Positions 1 through 7,372 of a stretch of 15,133 bases of DNA are shown here, one piece after another (within the stretch, counting starts at the first letter, position 1; each line of letters starts with the position of its first letter). Made by a program: the position numbers and the translations under genes. Origin of the DNA: SIG603 sp964369215 (lineage in GTDB: Bacteria; Bacillota; Clostridia; Oscillospirales; Acutalibacteraceae); contig CAYJEZ010000060.1 of the NCBI GenBank assembly GCA_964369215.1, positions 1 through 15,133 of the forward strand, written 5' to 3'. The notes beneath the pieces were generated by a model. That model was not told the DNA's origin, ran no database searches, and saw only the letters and a list, made by a program, of their open reading frames with translations.

Positions 1-41
1 TTGTTTTTTGTTTTATCTTTTGTGGTTCGTGTTATGCTCAT
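1..41 (-). CDS. possible start of a further leftward gene, cut by the window edge
   Basis: An ATG at 41-39 opens a frame that stays open for 13 codons to the window edge and would begin MSITRTTKDKTKN. An AAGGG lies upstream, but about 13 bases from the ATG, which is longer than ideal. It would be the next gene after the URO-D-fold gene in the leftward operon, 35 bases beyond its stop. The peptide is too short to recognise, and the open frame could be chance. Confidence 0.22.
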   Translation of the reverse strand, partial: MSITRTTKDKTKN

Positions 42-76
42 AAAATAAATACTACCCTTACTAAGTGAAACGCTTT

Positions 77-1306
77 TTAGCTTATCATACTCATAACAAG
101 CTTATTCCACTCTATCAAATTTTTCGGAGTATAACTGACTGTGCTTATATCTTTTAAGACTATTTCAAGGGAGCAATCATATTCTACAGATGAGTTAATC
201 ATAGTTTTAATCTCTTGTTTTGCTTGTTCGATATCTAAACTAGCGCCGCTTACTATAGCTGGGTTAGGCTTTGCTGATATAACGTAATCTTTTCCAATTT
301 GTTCTGCGCTACTTCTCATATCTGCCCAAGGGGATATACTTATTTTACGCAAATTTTTTATTTTTTTTAATATATCTATTTTATTATCAAGTGCCTCACA
401 GCATCCATAATAAACAAACCCAAAATCTTGAAGTGCTTCAGTTGCATAAGCTACTTCAAACTCATCTACCATGCTCGGAGAAACCGAAGTGAGTATCTGA
501 GCTAGTCCTCTTCCCCAAACGTTTTTACACTTAACTTCACCATCGTTTGCCTTTGGTAGCTGATCTGATAATGTAGAAGCCCCTTGGCAAGATAAACTGT
601 ATTCATCAAGTAATCCTAAAGCTTCAAACTGCTTCATTCTATCAACAGATATATCAGTTAAAACTCTTACTAGCTTGTGCATAAATTCAGGCTCATCTAT
701 CATGTTATAAAGTAAATCGTTAACACCCATATACTGAGAGATTATATCCCAAGTTTTGTTAGATAAATTATAGCTTGTAGGTATACCTGTAATTTTTACA
801 GGTATTATATCTTTAAAAATTTCTGAAAAATGTTCAAATTTAGCTTTTGTCTCTTTCTCAAGATACAAAATGTTAACGTTGTGCAATTTTTTTATGTCTT
901 CTTCGCTTTCAAGCAGGTTTTTATAATGTTGTGCTGATACATTGTTGTTCTCGTCACTCTTTTTTCTCTCTACAACAGCATCAAGCCCCATAAAGTCTCC
1001 CTCTATAAGCTTTTGAACCCTAATAAACGGCTCAAATATCATATCTGCTCCAAAATGCCTACGTTTATGAATATTTGCACGAAGATATCTTTCCATTTTT
1101 CGGTTCTCTTCGTCTTGACAAGAAAGTGTTAAAAAATCATCAAAATTCAACTCGTGCCACGGTAGCTCTTCAATAAGTAAAAGTGGTCTTATTGGGGCTA
1201 AATCATTTACCGATTTATGTATCTTTTTTATGTCATCATTCACTTTATCGAAAGCATATTCGCTGTAAATATATGCAAGTTCTCTTAAAATTTCTTTATC
1301 TGTCAC
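77..1306 (-). CDS. URO-D-fold (uroporphyrinogen decarboxylase/methyltransferase superfamily) protein
   Basis: The protein is 409 residues, soluble, with no signal peptide or membrane segment. The second half has the pattern of catabolic URO-D-like proteins: a YYGCCEAL motif (Cys302-Cys303), then NLRKISISPWAD (about 317-329), a KPNP motif (346-349) and a terminal C-S-L-E-I-V-L-K-D-I block with Cys378. It lacks the RQAGR-type motif near the N-terminus of true heme-pathway HemE. It also lacks the His-x-Cys zinc pair of MtaA-type corrinoid methyltransferases, having Tyr/Gly-Cys-Cys instead, so haem synthesis is unlikely. The start chosen is GTG at 1306, served by GGGGAGG at 1314-1320 with 7 bases spacing. 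A TTG seven codons upstream is also in frame but would put the ribosome site inside the gene. The start lies 2 bases after the GH43 stop, so the two genes are probably translationally coupled and act on the same substrate. Its reaction is unknown. Members are seen near sugar genes in Firmicutes, and methyl transfer or lyase chemistry on a sugar derivative is a guess. Confidence 0.8.
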   Translation of the reverse strand: MTDKEILRELAYIYSEYAFDKVNDDIKKIHKSVNDLAPIRPLLLIEELPWHELNFDDFLTLSCQDEENRKMERYLRANIHKRRHFGADMIFEPFIRVQKLIEGDFMGLDAVVERKKSDENNNVSAQHYKNLLESEEDIKKLHNVNILYLEKETKAKFEHFSEIFKDIIPVKITGIPTSYNLSNKTWDIISQYMGVNDLLYNMIDEPEFMHKLVRVLTDISVDRMKQFEALGLLDEYSLSCQGASTLSDQLPKANDGEVKCKNVWGRGLAQILTSVSPSMVDEFEVAYATEALQDFGFVYYGCCEALDNKIDILKKIKNLRKISISPWADMRSSAEQIGKDYVISAKPNPAIVSGASLDIEQAKQEIKTMINSSVEYDCSLEIVLKDISTVSYTPKNLIEWNKLVMSMIS

Positions 1307-1308
1307 TT

Positions 1309-2583
1309 TTATTCCTCCCCAAAGCAAAATGATTTTAAACTAGCAATACTTCCTTGAAAATTACTTGTAAATTTGATGTACACAGCATGTACACTACTAA
1401 TTTTTTCCTTTAATTTAGCCGAGTATGTTTTAAAATCAAACTCTCCACTTGTTCTTTCAATTTTTATAGTAGCAACAGGTACACTCTCAAGTTTATCAAT
1501 ATACACACAAACTTCACCTTCATATGAGACTGATGAAAGTTGCATATTTATATTATTAACATTTTCGGTAGAGAAGTCTATGTACTTAATTGCAATAAAA
1601 TCTCCACTTTGAATTTCACTTAAGTAGTTATAGCAAGTATTATTATCGCAATATGCTTTAATTCTTGCATTTCCTCTAATAAGACAAAAATGCTCTGCGC
1701 CGAAAATATATTTTGCATTAATTGGAGGTTGTGCACCTTGGGTTGTCATCTCTACCTCGTCTATAGTTGCATCGCCATTAATGTTAATAGGCTCTACGCA
1801 TACACGCCTGCTAAAATAACTGTTATTGGTTGAACGGTGGTAAAAAACATACCATCTTCCATTAAACTGTTGTATTGAACCGTGGTTATTCCAAGAGTTA
1901 GGGTCGCAATCTATGTTATCTATAATTATTCCTTTTTTCTCATATGGGCCTAACGGATTTTTACTTATTGCATAGCCTAAGCAAGTGGGTCTGTTGCCTC
2001 TACTGTGGTCTGCATATACCATATAATAAAGCTCACCTATTTTTCTGATAGAAGCCCCTTCGTGAAAGCCGTCTTCTTTGTTTGTAAGCAGTGGTACTTT
2101 AAGTGTGTTTAGAACAATGTCGTCAAGTGTATCATTAAGCATCGCCCCTCTTAACTGGCCTTGTCCCCAAAAATAATAAACCTTATCACCGTCTACTAAA
2201 ACAGTTGGGTCTATACCATCGCCGTCTGCTGTTTTGATAACTTGTTCATTTGTAAACTTTCCATAAGGTTTGTCTGAAAAAGCAACCCCTTCACCCTTAC
2301 CTTTAGTGCAATAAAAAAGGCAATACTTTCCGTTTATATATTCACAATCAGGGGCAAATAAAGGCTTCTTAACTCCGTTTTCATCTATTAAATCATCTTT
2401 GTAAAATGCTCTTTCATACGCAGTCCAGTTTATCATATCTGTGCTTGAAAATACATTGTACTCATAGCTGCAGTATGAATCATGGTTAGCAAGGTCATTT
2501 GAGCCATAAAGATATATTTTTCCATCAAAGACTCTCGCCTCAACATCTGGGGTGTAATATTTAATCGGCAGTAAAGGGTTCAT
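1309..2583 (-). CDS. glycoside hydrolase family 43 with C-terminal CBM6-like domain
   Basis: A 424-residue enzyme of the five-bladed propeller GH43 family, which typically releases arabinose or xylose from hemicellulose or oligosaccharides with inversion. The three expected catalytic acids are visible. Asp13 in YTPDVEARVFDGK is the general base. Asp125 in DGDGIDPTV tunes the pKa. Glu175 in GFHEGASIRK is the general acid. His234 in WNNHGS fits the conserved late histidine of the active site. After about residue 290 a beta-rich segment resembles CBM6, with GDFIAIKYIDF and YIKFTS. There is no signal peptide, so it should act in the cytoplasm on imported oligosaccharides. ATG at 2583 is preceded by AGGAG at 2590-2594. 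It is followed within two bases by the URO-D-fold gene and preceded by a decayed fragment and then the AraC-type regulator on the same strand. Substrate specificity cannot be read from the sequence. Confidence 0.88.
   Translation of the reverse strand: MNPLLPIKYYTPDVEARVFDGKIYLYGSNDLANHDSYCSYEYNVFSSTDMINWTAYERAFYKDDLIDENGVKKPLFAPDCEYINGKYCLFYCTKGKGEGVAFSDKPYGKFTNEQVIKTADGDGIDPTVLVDGDKVYYFWGQGQLRGAMLNDTLDDIVLNTLKVPLLTNKEDGFHEGASIRKIGELYYMVYADHSRGNRPTCLGYAISKNPLGPYEKKGIIIDNIDCDPNSWNNHGSIQQFNGRWYVFYHRSTNNSYFSRRVCVEPININGDATIDEVEMTTQGAQPPINAKYIFGAEHFCLIRGNARIKAYCDNNTCYNYLSEIQSGDFIAIKYIDFSTENVNNINMQLSSVSYEGEVCVYIDKLESVPVATIKIERTSGEFDFKTYSAKLKEKISSVHAVYIKFTSNFQGSIASLKSFCFGEE
1314..1320 (-). promoter_or_regulatory. 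ribosome binding site inside the end of the GH43 gene
   Basis: GGGGAGG sits within the last codons of the GH43 gene and 7 bases before GTG at 1306. It fixes the start of the URO-D-fold gene and implies translational coupling of the pair. Confidence 0.75.
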
Positions 2584-2599
2584 AACAATCTCCTATCTA

Positions 2600-2760
2600 T
2601 TATGCTTGCAAAAAATCTTTAATCTCACTTTTATATATGGTATTTGTTTTAAATATATCTATCTCTACAGGGCTTATAAGTTTCTCGCCTTTGGTGGCCT
2701 TTTCCATTTGCAACTGCTTTTATAAGCATATCTAATAGGCTTTTTGCTACAAAGTTATGT
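2600..2760 (-). pseudogene. remnant of a sugar-binding/LacI-type C-terminus, frameshifted
   Basis: Between the regulator and GH43 genes is a stretch with protein-like reading in two frames. From about 2750 one frame reads VAKSLLDMLIKAVANGK. After a one-base shift near 2695 the other continues TKGEKLISPVEIDIFKTNT and then IYKSEIKDFLQA, ending with TAA at 2600-2602, just before the GH43 ribosome site. The amphipathic helix followed by a P-V-E-I strand is typical of the C-terminus of periplasmic-binding or LacI-type domains. No start or intact frame is present upstream, and the bases up to 2891 hold only short broken frames. It may be a lost second regulator of the locus. Similarity is judged by eye only. 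Confidence 0.38.
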
Positions 2761-2891
2761 CATTGCTAAGTTAAAAACATGAAATGCGTTTTTCTCTTTC
2801 CTCAAAGTCAAACAGATTATGTTTGATATGGCGTACTGCGGGTAGGGAAAAGAAGTAAAAATATTATTTCAATATTAACTTAACAAAGTCT

Positions 2892-5042
2892 TTATATTTT
2901 TCGCTTTCTGTATTCAGAAGGTGTCATTCCCTCTATGGATTTAAACTTACGAATTAAATTTGATGGATAATAATAACCTATCATGTCGCATATTTTAGAG
3001 AAACTGTAATCTGTTTCGGTAAGCATTTTTTTAACAAAGTTCATTTTTGCGGTGTTAATACAGTCTAATATTGTTGTTCCTGTATGTTTTTTGTAAAAAT
3101 GGCTTAAATTTGAGCCAGAGGTAGAAAAGTGGTCGGCAACAAAAGTTACACATAAGTCATTACTTGTAATATTTTTATTAATATAATCCTGTATTTTTTC
3201 TACATTTAGACTGGTTTCTACTTGAACCTTTTCATTGCTTTCGTCTTTATTTTTGTTAATGTCAATTTCGCTCTCAACCCAAGACAAAAACTCTGAATAA
3301 TTATTTTTCGCAAAATCGTTGTTGAAAAAGTTATACTTAAAGTTTTCTATTTCTTCTTTGTTAAAAATAATTTTGGAACTATCTTCGCACATAAATATTA
3401 GTTCTAAACACATTGAATGAAGAGTAAGTGCATTTTGTGTAGTTGCCAAAACATTTTTGATGTCTTTTGATAGACTTAATAAGTTTTCAGTATCACCAGT
3501 TTGCAAGGCACTGCTAAAACTTTTAATAATATCTACACATGCACTGTAACTATATATGTCAATTTGGTTAACCTCAGAAAAATAAACAATATTTTTATTA
3601 AGCGAGTTGCAATAATCCAGTGCTGTGAGAGCGTTTTTATATGATGTATATAAATGATGAAGCTTAGAAGTAAAACTGCCAACCCCTACAGATAGAGGAA
3701 AGCCGTCCTCTAGTACAGTTTTCTTTAAAAGCGAGCCTATCATAGCTTCTACCGCCAAAAAAGACTTCTCTTTTGCTGAAATAATTAGTACAGTAGACTC
3801 ATTCTCAACTATTTCAATAGAGTAAAAATCAAGGTTTTCACCTTTATAATAGCTTTGAATATCCAAATTAATACCATGAAAAACTACACATAAATAATTA
3901 TTGTAAGAAAAAGAAATACTGTCAGATTTTTTTATACTACTGTTAAAAGATTCAATATCCTCTTTACTCGTTTGATATAAATTCTGCGAAATAAGGGTAA
4001 GAAGCGTATTTTTTCTTATTATTTTTTCATTAAGTTCTAAGGCATTATTTTTATCAATCTCCACATAATGGTTTTTTTCAATAAGGTTATTCATTATCAA
4101 ATTAATTTCTGTAAAAAGGTTTTTATTTGATGAACCTATCAAAAAGCTGTTTATAATAAGTCCTAAATCTTTTATAGGTTTATATTGTATGTAAATTATT
4201 ACAAGGCCTATCAGTATTCCGATTGCTAAAGCAATTAAAATAGAATACAAAGTAGCACCTAAATAATCTGTCATATGGTTAGCACTTATATAGTATATAA
4301 TCTTTACGTTTTCACTTTGAGCAGTAAGTTCAATTGAATTATTGACAACTTCTTTACCTACATGGTTCGAATACACCATAGTTTCATTAATAAAAACTGA
4401 GGTTTGAGATTCCTCTAAAAATTGGATCTGTGATAATATCTGCTCAAAATAATAATCTGGAATAAAAAAAATAAATCCTGATATACTTTCATTTTCTATC
4501 TCTTCAAATGAATATATGTACCAAGTGTAATTGTAGTCGTCTTCTAAATCTGATACAACTGAAGACTTCGTAAATTTTAATTTCTCTAATGCTTCTAGCT
4601 TAAAGCTATCACTGGCAAAGCTTAAATTGTCTAAATAATCATTTATTGTTTGTATAGTATAAGAGTAAATATATCCGTCTATTAAATTAAAAAAGCTTAA
4701 GTCTCCATTAAATGGTAGTGTGTGAACCGTCTCTAACACTTCATCTTGAATATACACAATAGAGCCTTTATCTTTTTGTAGCGTACTGTTATAAAAATGT
4801 ATTTCATCTTTAATTCTATCATCAATACTTTCAGCCTGTATTATATCTTTATCTATATTATATGTTACATTGTTAATTTGCTCTTGTATATATTTAGTTG
4901 TTGAATTTACATATTCATTTCGTGAATTTATATATACGAAAGCACCTAAAACTATTAACGGAATAAACATTACAGCTAATAAATATAACAAAAACTTTAT
5001 TATTGATTTGTTTTTTAATTTTTTATTTGCATTTTTACTCAT
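2892..5042 (-). CDS. membrane-anchored sensor with AraC-type DNA-binding domain
   Basis: A 716-residue one-component regulator. A short basic N-terminus (NKKLKNK) precedes a first membrane helix at about 14-38. An extracellular sensor domain follows at about 39-260, then a second membrane helix at about 262-286. A cytoplasmic linker domain covers about 290-600, and a C-terminal pair of helix-turn-helices covers about 612-716. The first HTH includes LCVTFVADHFSTSGSNLSHF and the second FSKICDMIGYYYPSNLIRKF, ending TPSEYRKRK, the AraC signature. Regulators with this layout are commonly found beside LplB/YtcP/LplA-type transporters, where they are thought to sense the sugar outside and activate the transporter genes. 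Here the gene is divergent from exactly such a transporter. ATG at 5042 is preceded by AAAGGAG with 10 bases spacing. No kinase or receiver domain is visible, so phosphorelay is unlikely. Its targets probably include the divergent region and perhaps the GH2 promoter. Confidence 0.87.
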   Translation of the reverse strand: MSKNANKKLKNKSIIKFLLYLLAVMFIPLIVLGAFVYINSRNEYVNSTTKYIQEQINNVTYNIDKDIIQAESIDDRIKDEIHFYNSTLQKDKGSIVYIQDEVLETVHTLPFNGDLSFFNLIDGYIYSYTIQTINDYLDNLSFASDSFKLEALEKLKFTKSSVVSDLEDDYNYTWYIYSFEEIENESISGFIFFIPDYYFEQILSQIQFLEESQTSVFINETMVYSNHVGKEVVNNSIELTAQSENVKIIYYISANHMTDYLGATLYSILIALAIGILIGLVIIYIQYKPIKDLGLIINSFLIGSSNKNLFTEINLIMNNLIEKNHYVEIDKNNALELNEKIIRKNTLLTLISQNLYQTSKEDIESFNSSIKKSDSISFSYNNYLCVVFHGINLDIQSYYKGENLDFYSIEIVENESTVLIISAKEKSFLAVEAMIGSLLKKTVLEDGFPLSVGVGSFTSKLHHLYTSYKNALTALDYCNSLNKNIVYFSEVNQIDIYSYSACVDIIKSFSSALQTGDTENLLSLSKDIKNVLATTQNALTLHSMCLELIFMCEDSSKIIFNKEEIENFKYNFFNNDFAKNNYSEFLSWVESEIDINKNKDESNEKVQVETSLNVEKIQDYINKNITSNDLCVTFVADHFSTSGSNLSHFYKKHTGTTILDCINTAKMNFVKKMLTETDYSFSKICDMIGYYYPSNLIRKFKSIEGMTPSEYRKRKI

Positions 5043-5354
5043 GCCAAGTACGCTCCTTTATTTTAGATTAAAACAATTTAATAAACACTTTAATTTTAAC
5101 GCTAATATCTTATTTGCATATGCTGTCAGATATAAATATATTATTAAGCAATTTGTTTTATTTTGCATTATCAACAAAAATACATGAAAAAACATATCTT
5201 TTAACTCTATTATTACATACAAGGGTAACACGCTTAAGCTAAAAATACAAGTGATAAATATAATTTTAATTATATTTTGGTTGTTTTATACATTAAAAAC
5301 AGATAAATTCAAAAAATGAATATATCAAAAAAGGGTAATAGGTGATATTGATTA

Positions 5355-5383
5355 TTGAAGATATGTATACAAAATGTTATTAT
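5355..5383 (+). promoter_or_regulatory. promoter of the sugar transporter operon
   Basis: TTGAAG (5355-5360) and TATTAT (5378-5383) are separated by 17 bases, a fair sigma-A match. Transcription would start near 5390, about 44 bases before the permease ATG. The imperfect -35 suits an activator-dependent promoter. Confidence 0.5.
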
Positions 5384-5389
5384 TATCTC

Positions 5390-5419
5390 AACAAATTGTT
5401 AATAAGTAACAAATTATTA
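5390..5419 (+). repeat. tandem direct repeat, possible operator
   Basis: AACAAATTGTTA (5390-5401) and AACAAATTATTA (5408-5419) match at 11 of 12 positions and start 18 bases apart. A third AACAAATT lies on the other strand at 5150-5157, toward the regulator gene. AraC-family proteins bind tandem half sites, so these may be operator sites, although the tandem pair lies at or after the expected transcription start. Confidence 0.35.
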
Positions 5420-5433
5420 CAGGAGGAGATTAA

Positions 5434-6387
5434 ATGGCAAGAACGAGTGTAGCTTCTGCTAAACCAGCAAAAGCTAGAATGAACTCAAGACTATTCGTGA
5501 AAAGATTTAAGTTTTCATTTCCGTTATATATTTTAATGTTGCCGGCTATTATATACTTAATTCTATTTAACTACATACCTATATACGGTGTGCAAATCGC
5601 GTTTAGAGATTATACTATTCAAGGTGGAATAACAGGTAGCGACTGGGTGGGGTTTTACCACTTTACAAGATTCTTTGAGTCTGCAAGATTTTCGCAGTTG
5701 CTTATTAATACAATAAGTATTACTGTTTTAGATTTACTTATGTTTCCTGTTCCTATAATACTTGCAGTACTTTTAAACTATTGCGTGCTTAAGAGATTTA
5801 CTAAAACAGTACAAATGATAACTTATGCACCACACTTTATTTCTGTTGTTGTAATAGTAAGTATGCTTAATATTTTTTTATCGCCTAGCATTGGTTTTGT
5901 AAACCAATTTATAACAATGGCAGGCGGAGAAGCTATTAACTTTATGTCTATACCTGAGTTGTTTAAGTACATATTTGTTTTTTCAGGAGTATGGCAAAAC
6001 ATAGGTTGGAGCTCTATTATTTTCTTAGGCTCTTTAGCTTCGGTTAGCCCAGAGTTGCATGAGGCTGCTATAATAGACGGCGCAACTAAATTGAAAAGGG
6101 TATGGCACATAGACCTACCGGGCATTGCACCTACCGTTATAATCATGTTTATTATGAGAATAGGTAGCATTATGAACTTAGGTTTTCAAAAAGTATTCTT
6201 GATGCAAAACGGCGCAAATATTACTGCATCTGAGGTTATATCTACATATGTATACCAAGTAGGACTAGTGCAAAGTAACTTTAGTTACTCTTCTGCTATA
6301 GACTTATTTAACACAGCAATTAATATTGCATTATTGTTTATTGCCAATAGAGTTTGTAAAGTTCTATCAGGCACATCATTATTCTGA
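5434..6387 (+). CDS. sugar ABC transporter permease, LplB type (CUT1 family)
   Basis: A 317-residue integral membrane protein with about six helices; the first spans about 30-50. The permease EAA loop is clear at residues 210-229: EAAIIDGATKLKRVWHIDLP. This loop docks the shared ATPase. The N-terminal LMLPAIIYLILFNYIPIYG and the spacing are typical of the LplB/YteP class that imports oligosaccharides such as pectin- or xylan-derived sugars or complex glycans. It is the first gene of the transporter operon, with AGGAGG at 5421-5426 and 7 bases before ATG. The second permease follows after 16 bases. The substrate cannot be deduced. Confidence 0.93.
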   Translation: MARTSVASAKPAKARMNSRLFVKRFKFSFPLYILMLPAIIYLILFNYIPIYGVQIAFRDYTIQGGITGSDWVGFYHFTRFFESARFSQLLINTISITVLDLLMFPVPIILAVLLNYCVLKRFTKTVQMITYAPHFISVVVIVSMLNIFLSPSIGFVNQFITMAGGEAINFMSIPELFKYIFVFSGVWQNIGWSSIIFLGSLASVSPELHEAAIIDGATKLKRVWHIDLPGIAPTVIIMFIMRIGSIMNLGFQKVFLMQNGANITASEVISTYVYQVGLVQSNFSYSSAIDLFNTAINIALLFIANRVCKVLSGTSLF

Positions 6388-6403
6388 TAAGGAGGAGTAT
6401 TAA

Positions 6404-7297
6404 ATGGCTATTTTTGAAAAACGTACTTCTGCATCAGATAAGGTTTTTGATGTTGTAGTAATTATTGCATTGTTTGTTATTGGTGTTGTTTCATTCTACC
6501 CGTTGCTAGTAGTCGTTTCAGCATCAGTTAGTGACCCTGACTTTGTTAACAGAGGAGAGGTTTTGTTTTTACCAAAAGGCTTGCAGTTTACATCATATGA
6601 GCTTGTATTTAGAGATGACAGAATTATAACCGGTTATATAAACAGTTTTATTTACATGGCTCTAGGAACGGCTCTTAGTGTTATGGTTACAGTTATGGCA
6701 GCTTACCCACTTTCAAGAAAAGATATGCTTGGACACTCTTGGATTACTTGGTTTTACTTAATCCCTATGTATATAAGTGGTGGACTTATTCCTACTTTTA
6801 TTCAAGTTCGAGACATCGGTCTATTAAATCACCCGTCGGTAATGGTTATTTTAGGTTGTTTAAGCATATGGAACTTAATTGTTTGCAGAACTTTCTTTCA
6901 AAGCAATATACCTATAGAGCTATGGGAGGCAGCCTCTATTGACGGTTGTAGTGTGTACAAATTTTTCTTTAAAATGGTGTTACCAAACTCAAAAGCTATT
7001 ATAGCAATTATGGTGCTGTATTATGCAGTTGGACAATGGAATGAGTATTTTAGAGCTATGATTTATTTAAATGACTCTGATTATTTTCCACTACAGCTTT
7101 TCTTAAGAGATATCTTACTTGCTAGTCAGTCTGTTAGTGTTGACGCTGACCCTGAGATTTATGAGCTTATGACAAAACAAGCTGAGGCTATGAAATACTC
7201 TATGATAGTTATTTCTTCACTACCTGTACTTATACTATATCCATTTATTCAAAAATACTTTGTAAAAGGTGTTATGATAGGTTCGGTGAAAGGGTAA
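6404..7297 (+). CDS. sugar ABC transporter permease, YtcP/LplC type (CUT1 family)
   Basis: A 297-residue membrane protein with about six helices and the EAA loop at 175-194 (EAASIDGCSVYKFFFKMVLP). It ends with KYFVKGVMIGSVKG, the hallmark terminus of this permease group. It would pair with the upstream permease as a heterodimer. GGAGGAG at 6391-6397 precedes the ATG, and the gap to the upstream stop is only 16 bases, so the two are cotranscribed. A 75-base gap then leads to the binding-protein gene, containing a weak 5-bp hairpin (TAGTC/GACTA) that might adjust the relative output of the downstream gene. Confidence 0.93.
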   Translation: MAIFEKRTSASDKVFDVVVIIALFVIGVVSFYPLLVVVSASVSDPDFVNRGEVLFLPKGLQFTSYELVFRDDRIITGYINSFIYMALGTALSVMVTVMAAYPLSRKDMLGHSWITWFYLIPMYISGGLIPTFIQVRDIGLLNHPSVMVILGCLSIWNLIVCRTFFQSNIPIELWEAASIDGCSVYKFFFKMVLPNSKAIIAIMVLYYAVGQWNEYFRAMIYLNDSDYFPLQLFLRDILLASQSVSVDADPEIYELMTKQAEAMKYSMIVISSLPVLILYPFIQKYFVKGVMIGSVKG

Positions 7298-7372
7298 GAT
7301 ATTTGTAGTCGTGTAGAGACTATTAATATATAAGTAAATAAACTTTTTATTTTAAATTTAGGAGGAAAACAA

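Larger units (their letters stand above)
5043..5433. promoter_or_regulatory. divergent control region between regulator and transporter
   Basis: This AT-rich 391-base region has no convincing gene. It holds a promoter for the rightward operon at 5355-5383, a tandem repeat at 5390-5419, and a reverse copy of the same core at 5150-5157. It also holds two AAGGGTAA motifs (5222-5229 and 5331-5338) and an AT-only palindrome near 5258-5278. No convincing promoter for the leftward regulator gene was identified. Confidence 0.6.

Noticed and set aside
1307..1327. Seven-codon longer URO-D-fold protein starting at TTG 1327
   Set aside because: It would place the strong ribosome site inside the gene, has no site of its own, and overlaps the GH43 end; GTG at 1306 fits the GGGGAGG site.
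2859..2878. Possible terminator after the membrane AraC gene (AATATT stem before TTTTT)
   Set aside because: Six AT pairs only, too weak to claim; the regulator and GH43 genes could still be cotranscribed.
4870..5187. Rightward 105-codon open frame across the regulator start
   Set aside because: Antisense to the regulator gene, AT-driven low-complexity peptide, no ribosome site.
5258..5278. AT-only palindrome in the divergent region
   Set aside because: Such palindromes are frequent in DNA this AT-rich, and it has no T-run or clear relation to a promoter.
5823..6170. Leftward 115-codon open frame inside the first permease
   Set aside because: Antisense shadow of a well-supported permease gene.
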